DNA from: Sporothrix humicola
Taxonomy: Eukaryota; Ascomycota; Sordariomycetes; Ophiostomatales; Ophiostomataceae
Direction of reading: 5' to 3'
DNA length: 64,000 nucleotides
NCBI GenBank assembly: GCA_021396245.1
Contig: WNYE01000019.1
Location: forward strand, 402,716 to 466,715
Position 1 is the first letter of the stretch. Each line of letters starts with the position of its first letter. Made by a program: the position numbers and the translations under genes. Below the pieces are notes generated by a model. The model was not told the origin of the DNA and searched no databases. It saw only the letters and a list, made by a program, of their open reading frames with translations. This document shows positions 30,876-44,229 of the stretch, in pieces.

Positions 30876-33800
30876 CATAAAAATATGAATGAGATCCGAA
30901 TGTTGTTGTTGTGTATTATCTTGCTAGGGCAGCAGAAGCAGGAAAAAGAGGGGAGGGGAGTGAAAACGGAGTGCGGCCGTCGTTGCCTTTTAATCCCTTT
31001 TTCTTTTTGTCGACGATGCCACTGGGATACAGTGGGAAGAGCCACAAAGTGCGCGCGCGCGTGAAAAGAGGCGTTTTGGAGAGGTGGTGTGGGTGCATTC
31101 AAGGGGATGAACGAGTAGGAGGTAGGACGGATATGGGGGGAGGGGACAGGGAAGAAAGAAGCAAGACCCAAGAAAGAAAAGAGAAAAAGAAAACAAAAAA
31201 AAGAGAGCAAAAAGAGAGACAGTGACAGGGGTTAGGCCAATAATAGGAATAATAGAGGGCTGACAGGGGGCTGGCAAAAGCTGTAAGAGCGGTTGAGGGC
31301 GTGTGATGGCGAGACTGAGGCGATGAGCGATGAGCGGTATGGGATCCCAGAAGAGCGATGGGCACTGGGCGTGATGCTTTTCGTAACTTGTTGTTCTTTC
31401 TTTTCGGCCTTGGGCCTCGAAAACAGCAGTTTGAGAAGTGATAAAAGAATAAGAGAGAGAAGAGAAAATGAGTCAACATGCAGAACTGGGGAGAAATGGG
31501 GAATAGGGAGAGAATAGAGGGCAAACACACTTTCACGAGGCAGGAACGACGGATGTCACAGGCAGATTTTTGGCAGTTTACATTGTCACTTACAGAAGGC
31601 AGGCACGATGGGGAGCAGACTGACTGACAGAGTTCGACTTGCCTACTTGGGAAGCATCTCCATTGCACTTTCCGTGTACGAGCAAACACCATCGCTCGAG
31701 CGGCAGGTGCGCACGACCTTTGAGAAAAGGGAAGGACCAGCCCGTCGCGGGCCCAATACCTCGTTTTCGACCTCTCCCTGTCTCTCTTCGAGTTCTCTAT
31801 TTGTGTCTTGTTTCCTTTCCTCTTGTTAGTGTCTACCGAGCGGTGTACTTGAAACTCACCGCAAGATGGCAGCAAATGCCAGGTCACGATGGAGTCACCG
31901 GCTATTTGCCGAGAACAGGAACCCGCTGAAGACTGAAGACTTGTGTGGACCACAGAGCCCCTCTTTCCATTTGCGGTGCAAGTGGACGTCCAAAACGACA
32001 CACACTTCCTCGATCACTGTAACTTCATTGTGACTTTCTCTTCCCGGCACCAGCACCTGTCAGGCGGACGCGAAAGGGGACGGCCAGAAAAGCAACTGGG
32101 AGTGAGTGGGTCCCAACTGTTTACAGCGGGAAGGACGATCGTTACAGGGGACGAAACGGGATATCAACAACCTCAACGACATTGCCTGACATCACAGACA
32201 ACAGGCTGTGGAATGCCGTCTCTTTGTCAACACGGCCTCTCCTGGCCGCGGCCCTGGGCACGAACATGAACCACAAGAGATTTCCACTTTGTTGGGATAT
32301 GAATCAAGGCTTTGAGACTTGGGACTTGGGCGACGGGCCGGCGACGACGAGGCCCGTTTGGCAGAAAGTAAAGAATGAAAACAAACTAGGCCGCTGCAAA
32401 CGAGACCAAACGAGGCCCGGATATCGACTCTATCGATGCCAGGGCACTGCAGCGCAAATCAAATTACAAGGCGATCGGGCGATTGAAACGCAAGGGAAAA
32501 AAAAGGACACGAAAAGGTCGTACCAGAGGGCGAAATGAAAGGAGAGCTCACGATACTTTCTCGTGGCCAGTAGCTGCCCCATGAAATGCGAATAAGGATG
32601 CGATCCATTCGGCAATCAACCGACAAGCCGGTGCATGCTCTATGCTCTATGCTGCATCTTTGCCCTTGTGCATCATCAAAATATCAAAAAAGAAGTCATC
32701 TTCTAGCGTATTGGCATGGAGAAACGAAGGCAGACGAGCATGGGAGCATGAGAGGGTGGCCATAGGATCACCAGACAGAAGTTAGGAGAGGCACGCGTGA
32801 TTTACTGCTCCAAACAGAAGACATGGGAGCAGAAGAGGCAGAAATACTATTGGAGGAATGGCAGGCTAGTCTGCCAGTGGCTGCGTCGTTATTTCCTCCC
32901 ACTCTCTATGCTTCGCCGCCCTCGCATCTTCGGATTCAGACTTACGCCAGTTGCTGATGGCCGATGGGCTGATGGAGCCCCTCTGGTACTCTTAACAAAA
33001 AAAAAAAACAAAAAAAAAAAAAAAGAGGAAGAGATGTAAGATACCAATACAGTGCTCAGCGTCCATAGGCTCTTGAGGATTCAAGCCAGTCGTGACATTG
33101 CATCGAGAAATAGAGGCCGAAACGAAGACCGTGAGAGGCCATAACAAATAAAGACAGAGCGATGACCGGCAAAAGATCGAGCAAGTGAGAGAGAAGTCAG
33201 AGAGAAAGAGAGACAAAACGAGAAACCCCCAACGATGCCCAACGTCGACAGGGGTCATTTCAGTGAGCCATGCGCCGCTTCTGCACTCTTTACCTCCTTT
33301 CTCTCTCCCGTTTGGCTATTTGGCTGCTATGGTTTTTGGGGCGACGAAGATCGACTGGACAGTGGTTAACGATGGCCAGTTGGATTGGAGAGGAAAAGAA
33401 GATGGAGGGGACGTTGGGCAGAAATGGGGCACTTCTTTTTTGTATTTTATTTTGATTTATATTTTCAATTTTCCTATTATATTTCGATTTAATTTTAAAC
33501 CACAGTCGCCTGTCTTGGGCCGCCCACGCGATCTGAGTGGTCTTTCAGAATGTCTTGTCTCCTGCATAACCTTTTTAGTTTTGCATCTCCAACGTCTCCT
33601 CTCGTTCGCTATTTTTGGGGGCGTTGGTACCCGACCGAGGGGGTCAGGTCAGCCACCACCCCCAACACGATGTGCGAAAGCGGACAGGGGATTAGAAAGG
33701 GAAATGCCCCTTTTACGAGCAGCACCTTAGCACCTTCAGCACTTTCAAGCTGTATTTTTTATTATTTTATTTTACGGCGGATCATGTCTTTGTCTCAGCT

Positions 33801-34582
33801 TCTTGATCCGAAAGAGGCCAGGCCAGGCCCTTGCCAGGCCCTGGCAGCCCTAGAGTGTGACAGCCAGTTGTTCCGCTACAGGCCATCACTCTGTTGCGTT
33901 CCTTCCCTCTTCTTTCTCCCAAAACAGCCAACAGCTCCGCTCCTCCCGCCGCCACTGCCCGCGCCGTTTCCCGCCCGTGTTAGAGCTTAGGGCGGCCACC
34001 AGTCCTGATTAGTGCTGTTTTGTCTTTGACTACGACCGCAGACCGTGTCAAACGACCTGTGCGAGAGTGCGAAGGAAACGTAAAGTAGTAAGCCTAAAGA
34101 CACCCAGAACCTCGAAGCGAAGCCAAGAGGTCACCTACGGACGCTAGAGAATCCGACAAAGGGAGCTGCCGCGACCGACGAAATAACCGAGCAAAGAAGG
34201 AGCCCGGCGTGGCCGTGAGAGTGGAAAGATTAAGTGTATTGGCATACAACGTAAAGGGAAGGAGCAGGGTGGGCCAGACTGGCCAGTGCTGGTTGCTCCT
34301 ACCTCAACTACTCCTGCCCTAAGATATTCATGGTGGATTTAGCAAGAATCTCGCAAGTATCATCACTCGTTCTTTCCAGTGGCTGCCCCTGTCTTGGCCT
34401 GGTGCTCTTTCCGTTCTTGCATCGAGAGTTCGAAGAACAACATCAACATCGCGTAGTTCTGCTTTAGGCACAAACTGTTGGCTCTTTTTCAACTTCAACC
34501 TCTTGTCCTCACATCTCGCCCTGCTCGGTTCGCTTCTCCGGCTGTGTTTCCAGTCTTCCCCGATTCGTCACTAACAGCACCA

Positions 34583-34858
34583 ATGACACACCCGAGCGAA
34601 CCTCTGGAACATCAGGAACCTCTCGACGCAACTAATCAGATAGAGGTCATCCGAGTTGATCAGATGGCCAGTGCTTTCCTCGACTCTCAACCCGCTTTAT
34701 GCAATAGTGCCCATGTTGCAACTGTGGCTGCCAGAGTTTGGGCTCGCTCGTTTTCCAGTTTTGTTGACTTTTCGCCCAAAGAGGGAATATCCACCAGGCG
34801 AAGACAATCGACCGCAACTGTCAAAAGGGGAGGAAAAGAAAATTCGAAAATAAAATAG
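34583..34858 (+). CDS. Candidate small ORF, 91 codons, unknown
   Basis: ATG-initiated frame in the middle of the desert, starting MTHPSEPLEHQEPLDATNQI and ending Lys-rich. Just before the ATG is CACTAACAG, which looks like a branch point plus acceptor. Only one ATG (34330) occurs in the 795 nt before it. I recognise no domain. It may equally be chance. Confidence 0.2.
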   Translation: MTHPSEPLEHQEPLDATNQIEVIRVDQMASAFLDSQPALCNSAHVATVAARVWARSFSSFVDFSPKEGISTRRRQSTATVKRGGKENSKIK

Positions 34859-35614
34859 CAGAACTTCAAAAATCAGGTGGCTGGGGATTTCCTTATTTCC
34901 TTCACGTTTGTATTTACTCGCCTCACCGCAAGCGACGGTCCGCTTGGCCCAGAAAAGCGTTGCGTTTTGCGCATCGTGAGTGGTTGATTTGGTCGATTGT
35001 TGCATGGCCGTCTTGGCCTGGGTTGCAGGTGGCCGCATATTCGGCGGCCCGCTAACGATTGTCTGCTCATACCCACCATAGCAGAAGATGACAGGAAAAG
35101 ACAGAGGAGAATACAGGACAACCGACCAGAGCGAGATCCTTTTCCTCTTTTCTTCTCTTCCTGACATTCCTTGACACATTCTGTCGTTTTCCTCGTCGTC
35201 CCCTTTTCTCGACCCCTTAGGCCTCAACAGAGCGCCGGCCATGATGACGCCCTGGAAGTGCGGTGTGCAGCCATTTGTGTCTCTTCTTGCATCTCACTGG
35301 TCCCAGCCGACCTTGCCTGATATTCCTATTTCGCCCCAGTTTCTTGATCTCATTCCGAGGACCGTGGCTCACGCTGATGTCTACGGAGGTTCTGCCACAG
35401 TCTGATCAGTGATGACCCATTAACGCGACCTTGCGCGTTTTCTGTCCGAGCTCGAGGTAGCCTATCCCACCCTCCTTGGCTCCTTTTGCCCATTTTCTTA
35501 TTTTCCTGGCCTATTTTGTCGTTCTTCGTCTCCTTCACTTTGGTTTGACAGCTGCCCCGTGCTCCTCGGCAGCTAAACATTCTTGTGTCTTTTGTGACAG
35601 GAGCGCCCTGTGCT

Positions 35615-35685
35615 TCCCTATCCCTCCCTATCCCTCCCTATCCCTCCCTATCCTTCCCTATCCTTCCCTTCCCTTCCCTCCCCCG
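35615..35685. repeat. 10-bp minisatellite TATCCCTCCC
   Basis: About five decamers (the last two read TATCCTTCCC), then a CCCTT tail. The minus strand reads GGGAGGGATA repeatedly, with runs of three G spaced by one to three bases, a G-quadruplex-capable pattern. Confidence 0.88.
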
Positions 35686-38600
35686 CCTTGTGATATCTGA
35701 CATCTCTTTTTGTCATCCTCGCCTCTCTCATACAGCCGATCGCCCCAAAAGAAGGAAGTAAACACGCCCTTTTCGGCGAATGAGCCGTGAAAGGATACAT
35801 CGAAAAGACGACCACCACAAAGACCATCTGGGATCTTGAAAAGGAATCCTGGCAAGGAGACACCAGCACGATATGGAGAAAGGAGAAAAGCAACCCAAGA
35901 GCAGCTCAAGAAGAGGAACACCGACCTACCAGAATGCAGCATCGACTCTCTAATGTGACGAGCCGATGGAACAGACATCATCAAACAGGGCGAGCCGTCA
36001 ACAGCCAGTGCCCAGATATGTCTGCCCAAGGGCAAAGGCAAAATAGCAGATGCTGGCCGCGGCCCGTCAGGCACGAATGCACGAATGCACAAAGAGGCCC
36101 ATCTCGATGTGATAGATGCACAGAGTAGCAGATGCAGGCACTTTCACTGCACGCGTACATCTTCCTCTTTTGCTCCCTGGTTACTGCGGAATGCTGCACG
36201 AACTATTCAGCGTCTACGATGCAGCCCATGCCTACCACACCTCATCTGCCCGTGCTGACTGTTTCTTTTTCCCTTCTTGCATGCCTTCCTGACGCGAGGG
36301 AGTAGCACACACACACTTTTGTTTCTCCTTTTGATACGGGGCACACCGTTCCTTCACCGTGTTTTTGGGAGTTGCACTTGATATGTCCTCTTGGACTTTG
36401 GATTACGACTTCAGCCCTCGCTTTCTTCGCGTCTTTTGTGATGTTTTGGTAAACAAACTCCTGCTCCCCCTACATCCTCCTTTGTCTCGACTACTGCACG
36501 TCTCCAAAAATAAGTCCAGAAGCGAGGCTTGTATCATTCTTGTGAGGCAGGTATAGGCTACTCAGGACTGCCTGCCGGCCAAAACGACCAAGCCACACGC
36601 TGGCATCTTGATATCCTCCCTGCGGCTGAATTGCGGCCGTACTGTGTATACGTAGTCGTAGTCCTGGTCGTAGATTTTCTATCTAGAACTGACATCGGCG
36701 GAGCGGACCTACAGCCGTGAAAAGAGGCATTTATGAGAGAGAGGGAGAGCAAGAGAGGGGACAGAAGAGAGAGCCATGTGCCGAGCAGGATGAGCCACTT
36801 TTAGGATTGTGGCGTGTTTGGTCGTGTTGTCGGATCTTGTGTTGATAGGAAGAAGTGAGCCTATGCGCCTTTTAATGGCTTTTAACACTCGTCGCTGTCC
36901 ATTATTCGTAGTATCAACTTTAATGCTTTACGTTCTTGTAGATTCGTCCATCAAGAGTAGTCTCACAGTGGCACAACTGTGCCCGGGTCACAAAGCCACA
37001 CACCGTCTCTGTTTGACATTATTTGACATGTACTTTTTGTCTGCTAATTTGTGCCGTTTCTGAGGTACACTATTTTGTACACACCGTTACTCAACGCCTG
37101 TCTCTCGGAGGACATATGACTTGCTTGGAGGACAAGTGAGGAGAGCACAGAATAGAGGCACGTCTTTGTTAGTGTAAACCGTGCGTCAGCCTGACACCCG
37201 ATCTCCGTTCACTATTTGAATTATTTATTTTAGTTTTTTTTTTGCTATATTTACTGCCTACTTTCTGTACTGGCTTGCCTCACGCTTTCTGTCATCAAGT
37301 TGGGGGTCAACATCGACATCATCAGACCTCGCCTCTTGCTTCTCGCCTGATCGTATTATTTCTGTTCTTTTCTGTTCTTGGTTCTGACCCATCCCATGCA
37401 GTCGATCAGCCTCTCTCATCGTCTCTGTTTCCCCATATTCCCGGTAAACAGAAAATACAAATACTGAAACACTGGAATTCTGCAGGTTATCTGCAGTCTG
37501 CAGTGCCTCTCTCTCTCTTTCTGTGTCTCTCTTCCTTCCCATTCTCTCCCAAGAAACAAAACACGGGAACTTAATGCATCTAACATGTACGATACGAGCA
37601 TGGCCAGCCGCCCAACAGGAGCCTATTAATAGCCAGCACTTCTTGAATCAAACAAATAAGACTGCATCGCAGGCCGTGGAGAACACTGGAGCATCGGAGA
37701 TTTACTTTTCTTCCTCCGTTTCTGGGCCTTGATTGTACGATACCAAGTAGCTTGTTCGATCATTGCCAGGCTTTTGTTTCCCTGTCTTTACCGACCGCTT
37801 GTTTATTTTCCCTTTTTCAGCTCGTCTTACATCATATAGCGACAAAAGTGGAATACGGAGGTCTATATCACAAAATGCAAAGGAATAAAAGGAAGCAAGA
37901 AAGAAGGAAATAAAGGCCAGGAAGAAGGAAGAAGAAAGTGGAAAAGACGCAAGGAAAAAGAAAGCTGCGAAAATTACCGGGATCTGGGGTGGGCGGTCAG
38001 CCACAGTTGCTTTTTACTGCTTCCATTCTGCTTCCCAAAAAGAACATACGAGAAGACGACAAGACGGGAAGACAGGGAAGGATGCGACATGTTGAGCTGA
38101 AGAAAAAGAAATCAAGCGACAAAGTGAAAAAGTGAAAAGGTGAAAATGCAGTGGCCGGTTTCAAAAGACGCCAGACGCTATATCAGACGTTGATATTGAC
38201 CTAGTCTTGCCATCTTCCGTTCCATATTTTTGTCTTCTTTTCTTGTTCTCTCCCCCTTCTTTCTCTCATCTCTGTGGCTGAGCACTTTGACACCGCTACT
38301 TTAGTCTCTGTCCAATTTATTTTGTGTCTTACATCCTGTCAAGTTCAAGCCTCATTTTTTTCGTCCTTAAGTCAAAAGATTTGACAGTTGCCCAACCTCT
38401 TCCAAAAGACTAATATAAACATTTTCCCACCGCTACCCGCCATCGGATGACAGGCGAGATAATGTGGCATTTTTTTTTGTCGTTTTCGGGAAATACAAAA
38501 TAAAAGAAATCCAAAAGTTCATGTTCATGTCCATGTTGGGCGTTGATTGTTTTGTTGCTTTTTTTGGCTTCATTTTCTATCCACTTTCGTCTGATTGGCC

Positions 38601-41600
38601 CGGCGCATGTTGCCTACACTTCCGCGTCAGTGGGCGCAACAAACATGCGGTGAAGCACAACGAGGACGGAGGAACGAGATTATTCGTAGAAAAGGCTTTT
38701 GGTTCTTCAAAACCTGCCATTTTCTCTTCAGTACCGTGGCCAAAGCTCGCCTTGTGAAAACTCTGGCTGCGTACTACGTACTGTGCTTTTTTTTTGTTGC
38801 CTGTTCCTGGTCGATTATCACAAGATCCCTGCTTCGGCTTATTTGGGGAGAGCACCAGCCTCAACTGCAAGAAAGAGAGGGAAAGAAACGAGAAACGAGG
38901 AGGAAATCGAAGAAAGATGACAAGACTTGTTGAATCCTCCTCGCATTGCCACTTTTCTCGTCTCTTCTAGTTTATTTTAAACGCGTGGCAGGATCGCCCT
39001 GGCGGCAGATGCATGAGCGGACGTGGATGCTGATCCTGGTCAAGTGAAAGTTACGAAGACGTTTGTCCGGGATATGACGACGATAGTGGCAAGGGGAATA
39101 CTGCGTACAAGAGAAGCGTCAAAGTTTGGCTTTCGTTCTATCGCCGTCTACACAAGAGCTGTTTCATTATTTCGCATGTTCAGTATTTTTGGGTAGTTGT
39201 GCATCCCGTCATGCAGGGGCAAACCAAGACATTTTCCCAAAGTTCCCAATATCCAGCCCAGCCAAGCTGCATACGTTCTTTTTCAGTTTTATTCTGCGGT
39301 GTGGACTGTGGATGTGAATGTGGATTGTGGAGAGTCTGCTGCACAAAGTATGCGCAGCGTCCTGCAGTGTCTACAGTGCCTGCGGTGCCTGCGTCAATGT
39401 TTACAGAGCCAGGCACGGAAGCATGGAAGATGCTATGAAGAATAGAAGTAAATAGAAGTAATAGAGGTATGCTTCTTCCCGGCAGCTTTCCTCTTTCTGT
39501 TGTTTTGCATCCTGTGCGTCTCAGTCTTTTGTTTTTGGAACCTAAAAATAAGAACAGAACTGTCCGAAAATAAACAACACCGACAAAATATTCGAGCATA
39601 TTCGATGAGAATACTATATGTGGACAAACACTGGGAAACATCACCGCCAAACGCAGACAGACCGCCTCGTTCTGTTGTTGAGATGGCGCGAGATATGACT
39701 CAACAGGTCACGATGGAGACTGCCTTCTCCATAGTTGGGCATCACACGGAGTATCTACGGGTGTATGGGACCCTTCATCTCTAAGTCTCCAAGTTGGCTG
39801 GATGGGATTGTTTCTCAGACTCTTCAAACGGGTCTGCCTAGACGTCTTGTCACGGGGATACAAGCACTGGGCACCAGGTTGACAAAGCAGAGGCAGAGAA
39901 TAGAAGCCAAAATGTAGAAGCCTGCCCCAACAATATGCCGTTCTGGGGACGGAAATTAATACATGTTGGGCCCGGATGAAAAGCAGGGCGAGATGACAAA
40001 GAGAATAGACCATTACACACTTACATACGATCACAGAGATGGTCACAGAAGAGGCACCACTTTCTAGACGGGCCGCATAGCCTTTTGCCTTGCTTGTTGG
40101 TGCTTGTACTGCTGTCCGTGTTCAGTTGTGTCTTGTGTTCACGTAGGACCTTTGCACTCCCACGCTCCAGGCACATAGCAAGGGAACAACAGAGATGCAA
40201 GATTTGATTAGAAAAGGAGACAAAAAAGAACAAAGACAAAGAAAGAGGCGATACAGGCACAGACTGCTGCCACGCGGGACAAATAGACTTCTCTGCAGCC
40301 TGTCGTGGAACTAGCGATGCAAGCGGCCGGCGATGATTGGTATTTGTGACAGGAGAGAGGGCGAGACAGTAAGTTGAACATCATTGTTATCCTGCCTTTT
40401 TGCTGTTGCTCAGCATCAACAATGATCGCTTGCAGGACAAGGGATCAAGAGTGGGCACTGTCATGAAGCCATGAAGCCGTGAGGTTGCCTATTTGATATC
40501 ACGGAACATGGCGTACAGAGAGAAGAGGCACTCACCAAGTTTGATTAGAAATCGGCACAATCTATACGTTACGCTTCCTGGGAACGGTCTTCTTTCAGAC
40601 TTCTCTACCCTGAACATATTCCAAGCAAGGACCAGATGAAGAAATCGATACGAGATCTCAAGTATGTAAAGACACCATCGACTTGCGAGCATGTTGGTGT
40701 CCTATTCTTCACCTCTGCTGTGCGGCCAGCCTTCCTGCGGCCACCACGTTTCATGCCATGCAGTCTTTTGACAGGACATCCTTGTTGAGCATGTTGAAGA
40801 CGGATCTTCTCTTCTGGGTGTATCGTGGACGGAGCAATAGTCTCTCAGGTATTGGATATTCCATGCATTCTGCATTCCGGCATCCGCCAATATCCTCCAT
40901 CTCCAGCAGAGCCCGGGGGCCTTTGCGGAATGCACGTCTCGGGTGTCCTAAATCAGTCGATGGCGTCTGCACGTATCCTGGGTGTTGTGTTGGGGACTGA
41001 AATCTATATTCTCGTGCCCTCCCTCCCACTCATCGTGGCACAAAAGAGGACAAGAAGAGGACAAGAGGGTTGGTTGCACAACAGGACCATTTTTGGTCTT
41101 TGGCCCCCTCAGATAAATTGAAGGGGGGGTTTTGGACAAGGACCGCGATGGAACAATGGCAAACTAGCAAAATCACGAACAATACAGCGAAGCACAATGG
41201 GAAAATACAAGGGAAAGGATGAAAGAAACCAGGTACGAGGGTTTGGGCAAGTGCAGGATGCTGTCTCAAAGAGCGAAGAGGAATACATGAGAAGAAAGAG
41301 GCCACAAAAGAGAGGAGAAAGAGAACAAAAATAGTAATGTAATCGAAAAAGAAAGAAAATAAAACGCCTGGTATTGCCCGCTCGATGCTGGTAATGGTCT
41401 ATGGTATACAGAAATATGGAACACCCCCATGATCCCCATGATATCCGCCTTTGTCTGCCTTTCTTGTCTGATTATGTCGTGAACCGGCCTCCTTTTTATT
41501 CCACTTCCGCCTTGCTCAAACCCACACAGAAACACGATGCTGTCCTCCCCCAAAATAAAAAATCCCAGGGAGAGAAGACAAAGAGACAGAGAGGCCTGTC

Positions 41601-42258
41601 GCCGTTGGTTGGCTCTTCTTGCTCCCGGGATGCCGTCGGAAGCACGGCAGGAGAGAGCACGAGCGGAACACACGAACAAAATGGAGAAAGAGGAGAGATG
41701 GGGAAGGGAACGATGGAGAGGACAGACAGGGCAGTCTAGACGTCGGTTGCCTCTTGTCTTGCCCCCAGCTTCCCATCTCCTGTCCCCCCTCCCCTTTGTC
41801 AACTTTCTTGATCCTGGAGGTGTGGTGTCGCCAGACTCGCCATCGCCGTCGCCGTCAACAAACCACTCCCATTCGATCTTGGCCTCCATTTTCTCCTTCT
41901 TCTTTTTGTTTTGTCTTTTTGTCATCATTCTCTCACACATTCATTCCCCCGCCTTTTGTACGCATGCCAAAGCGCAACACACGATCCTCCTTTGAAGGGT
42001 TTCACAGAGGCGGGGGCAAAAAGAAGAGGCATATGACAGAAGAGTGGGAAGGAGAAGATAAAAAAATAAGTAGAGAGAGACAGTGATATAGGGGCGCACA
42101 GCAGTGCGGTCGGGCCTGCCTGTGATTTGTGTGTTTGTGTCTGAATCTGTGCCTGTGTGTTTATGCCTGTGTTCTGGAGCAGGTCTGTTCTGTTGCTTTG
42201 CAACCTGATTGTCTCGGGAAAAGCCCTTTCCCTGATGATTGTGCTCTCTCTTCTCCCC

Positions 42259-44052
42259 TCAAGCAAAGTCCCACAGCTTCACGAGGAGAGCGTCTTCTGG
42301 CACTTCCTCTGTCTGGTCAACTGCGGGCTTGTCGTGCGGCAAAAAGATGCGCTTGGGGATCTGGAACTCCACGACGGGCGTCTTGCGCACCTCCTTGCCA
42401 AACTCGGCCTCCAGCATGCTCTGGTACGAGTGGTCAAAGAAGTCTTCCACATTGTACGACTGCTTCGTAAACTGCTCGCTCAAAATCTTGGCAATGGTGG
42501 CCACGTTTGGGTGGTAGTGGCTCTGGAGCTGCACAATCTCCCACAGGCAGCTGTCGACGGCCTGGGACTCCATGGGATCGCGCTCATTCGGGCGGAACGG
42601 GTCGGCCATGCCCTCTTCTGACAGCAGGGCGCGCTCTTCTTCGGTGCGCGGCACGCGGTGGATCATAAATGTGCACTGCGGGTGCGCCTTGAGCATGTTG
42701 TAGATCCAGGGGACGACACTGACGACGGCGCTGGGCGGCGCGTGCAGACAGAGGCGGGCCAGCCGCTTGATGAAGCTAGCGACCATCTGGACAGGCAAAT
42801 GGGTCGACGCCAGGAACGTGTCCATCAGACGGAAGAAGCGGGCACGGTGCTTGGAGTGCATGAGTTCCGCATCAAGCAGCGAGTAGAGCTTGGTGAAGAA
42901 AGCAGGATAGTCAACGTTGCGCTCCTTGATCAGGTAGTAAAGACCGGACAGGGCAAGCAGCGACGTGGAGCCGCCTTGGTCATAGCAGTCCGTCAGGAAG
43001 TCAAGCATCATCTCGGGCTGGGCGAACCAGGGTGCAATCACGGTCGAGGATATGCCGAGTGCGCGCTTGCGCAGAGCCTTGCCGTCAGACGATGAAGATG
43101 AGACCGAAGTGGTCCGCTGCAGAACAGCCAGCCATGCATCCTGGGCCTGCCTGCGGTGCTTGGCCACCGAGTAAAGCGCGTGGCTGCGTTTTGCGGGCGG
43201 CGGGTTGACAAAGAAATTCTCAAACTCGTCGCTTGTGGCAGGCACGTCGTCGAGCAGCGAAAGCAGATAAAACGCGCCGTGGGCGGCCGTGCTGCTCTCG
43301 GGGCTGTCGAGACCAATGTCGGCTAGCACAGTTGTGGCAGCCTTGAATGTGTAGAACTGCACGTCGCAGAACTCGCTGGCGTACTTTTCGACAAACTCAT
43401 CTGACAGACCCTCGGCCGTTTCGTTGTCGAGAGTCGCAAAGGAAAGCACAAGACCGCGGATGATGGAGGTCAGAAAAGGCTGAGGGAAGGTATAGGTGTC
43501 GTTCTCGCCTTCTGCACCGGGTGCCTTCCGCCGTGACTGGCCCTCGGCCTGAAGCAGTCGCATGGCGAGTGTGAGTGCCGTCGATGCTGCGTCGCCAGAG
43601 CGGCCGCCCAGAATAGCAAGAAGAACTGCCTCGTACTCTGCCAGACGGGCCTTGAGCCACCGCACCACGGTTACCTCTTTCTCTGACATGCTTCGGGTCA
43701 GGTTGAGGTTTCCAGCGGCCAGCAGACGCATGAATACTCGACAGAGAGCCACGGCGGCCGTCAAGGCAGAGCTTTGTTCATCCTCCTCATCTTCATCTTC
43801 GTCCTCTTCGTTTTCGTCTGCCTCCTCCTTCTTGGCAATCTCAATCAGCTCCACGATGTTGTTGTAGTGCTTCTTGGACTCGCCAATTTGGCTCTCGAGC
43901 AGCAGGATGCGTTCCTGGACATCCTCGCCGTCGGCCATCTCGTCGTCGCTTTCGTTTTCGGTTTCTGGCCGGGTCCGTTTTCGGGGAGCGTCTGTTTTTG
44001 AGGTGCGTTTCCGCTTGGCGGCAGCCGCCTTTGTATTTGTTGCTGCAGGCAT
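42259..44052 (-). CDS. NOC4: Noc4 ribosome-biogenesis factor (CBF/Mak21 family)
   Basis: Intronless, 597 residues, close to the family's usual length of about 550. Noc4 pairs with Nop14 in the nucleolus and is needed for 18S rRNA maturation and small-subunit export. Seen: a basic N-terminus with KRKRTSK (nuclear/nucleolar signal), an acidic DEDEDEEDEQ stretch (about 80-95), then a helical body. The conserved CBF domain lies in the C-terminal half, with LSGLYYLIKERNVDYPAFFTKLYSLLD and RFFRLMDTFLASTHLPVQMVASFIKRLARL-type helices, PWIYNMLKAHP and the DPMESQAVDSCLWEI segment. It is divergent from ATP4 over 507 bp. Confidence 0.93.
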   Translation of the reverse strand: MPAATNTKAAAAKRKRTSKTDAPRKRTRPETENESDDEMADGEDVQERILLLESQIGESKKHYNNIVELIEIAKKEEADENEEDEDEDEEDEQSSALTAAVALCRVFMRLLAAGNLNLTRSMSEKEVTVVRWLKARLAEYEAVLLAILGGRSGDAASTALTLAMRLLQAEGQSRRKAPGAEGENDTYTFPQPFLTSIIRGLVLSFATLDNETAEGLSDEFVEKYASEFCDVQFYTFKAATTVLADIGLDSPESSTAAHGAFYLLSLLDDVPATSDEFENFFVNPPPAKRSHALYSVAKHRRQAQDAWLAVLQRTTSVSSSSSDGKALRKRALGISSTVIAPWFAQPEMMLDFLTDCYDQGGSTSLLALSGLYYLIKERNVDYPAFFTKLYSLLDAELMHSKHRARFFRLMDTFLASTHLPVQMVASFIKRLARLCLHAPPSAVVSVVPWIYNMLKAHPQCTFMIHRVPRTEEERALLSEEGMADPFRPNERDPMESQAVDSCLWEIVQLQSHYHPNVATIAKILSEQFTKQSYNVEDFFDHSYQSMLEAEFGKEVRKTPVVEFQIPKRIFLPHDKPAVDQTEEVPEDALLVKLWDFA

Positions 44053-44229
44053 CGTGTGTGTGGAAGGGGAAGGGAATGGAAATGTCGCTTCTCTGTAGGT
44101 TGAGAAAAGACAGCCTTCATTAGAGAAAAGAACTTGTGCTGGTGTTGACTTGCACTCAGGCTCCTCTCAACTTTTTTTTTGTTATCGCTTATCGGCCATC
44201 AACAAAAGTGGACCTTCCGCCAGACCCAT

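Larger units (their letters stand above)
30876..42258. other. Gene desert (about 11.4 kb)
   Basis: No stretch here encodes a protein I recognise, and the longer open frames are low-complexity or begin at non-ATG codons. Composition is mixed rather than AT-collapsed, so it is not a RIP-destroyed repeat. It contains a C/T minisatellite (35615-35685), an A-run at about 32998-33024, and one candidate small ORF (34583-34858). It may act as an extended regulatory region of the bZIP gene or encode non-coding transcripts. Confidence 0.5.

Noticed and set aside
31099..32001. 300-codon open frame on the minus strand
   Set aside because: It starts at a non-ATG codon, is Ser/Phe-rich low complexity from a pyrimidine-rich strand and matches no family I know.
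41266..41940. 224-codon ATG-initiated frame on the minus strand
   Set aside because: Composition is typical of a CT-rich non-coding strand, no domain is seen and overlapping plus-strand frames are equally long.
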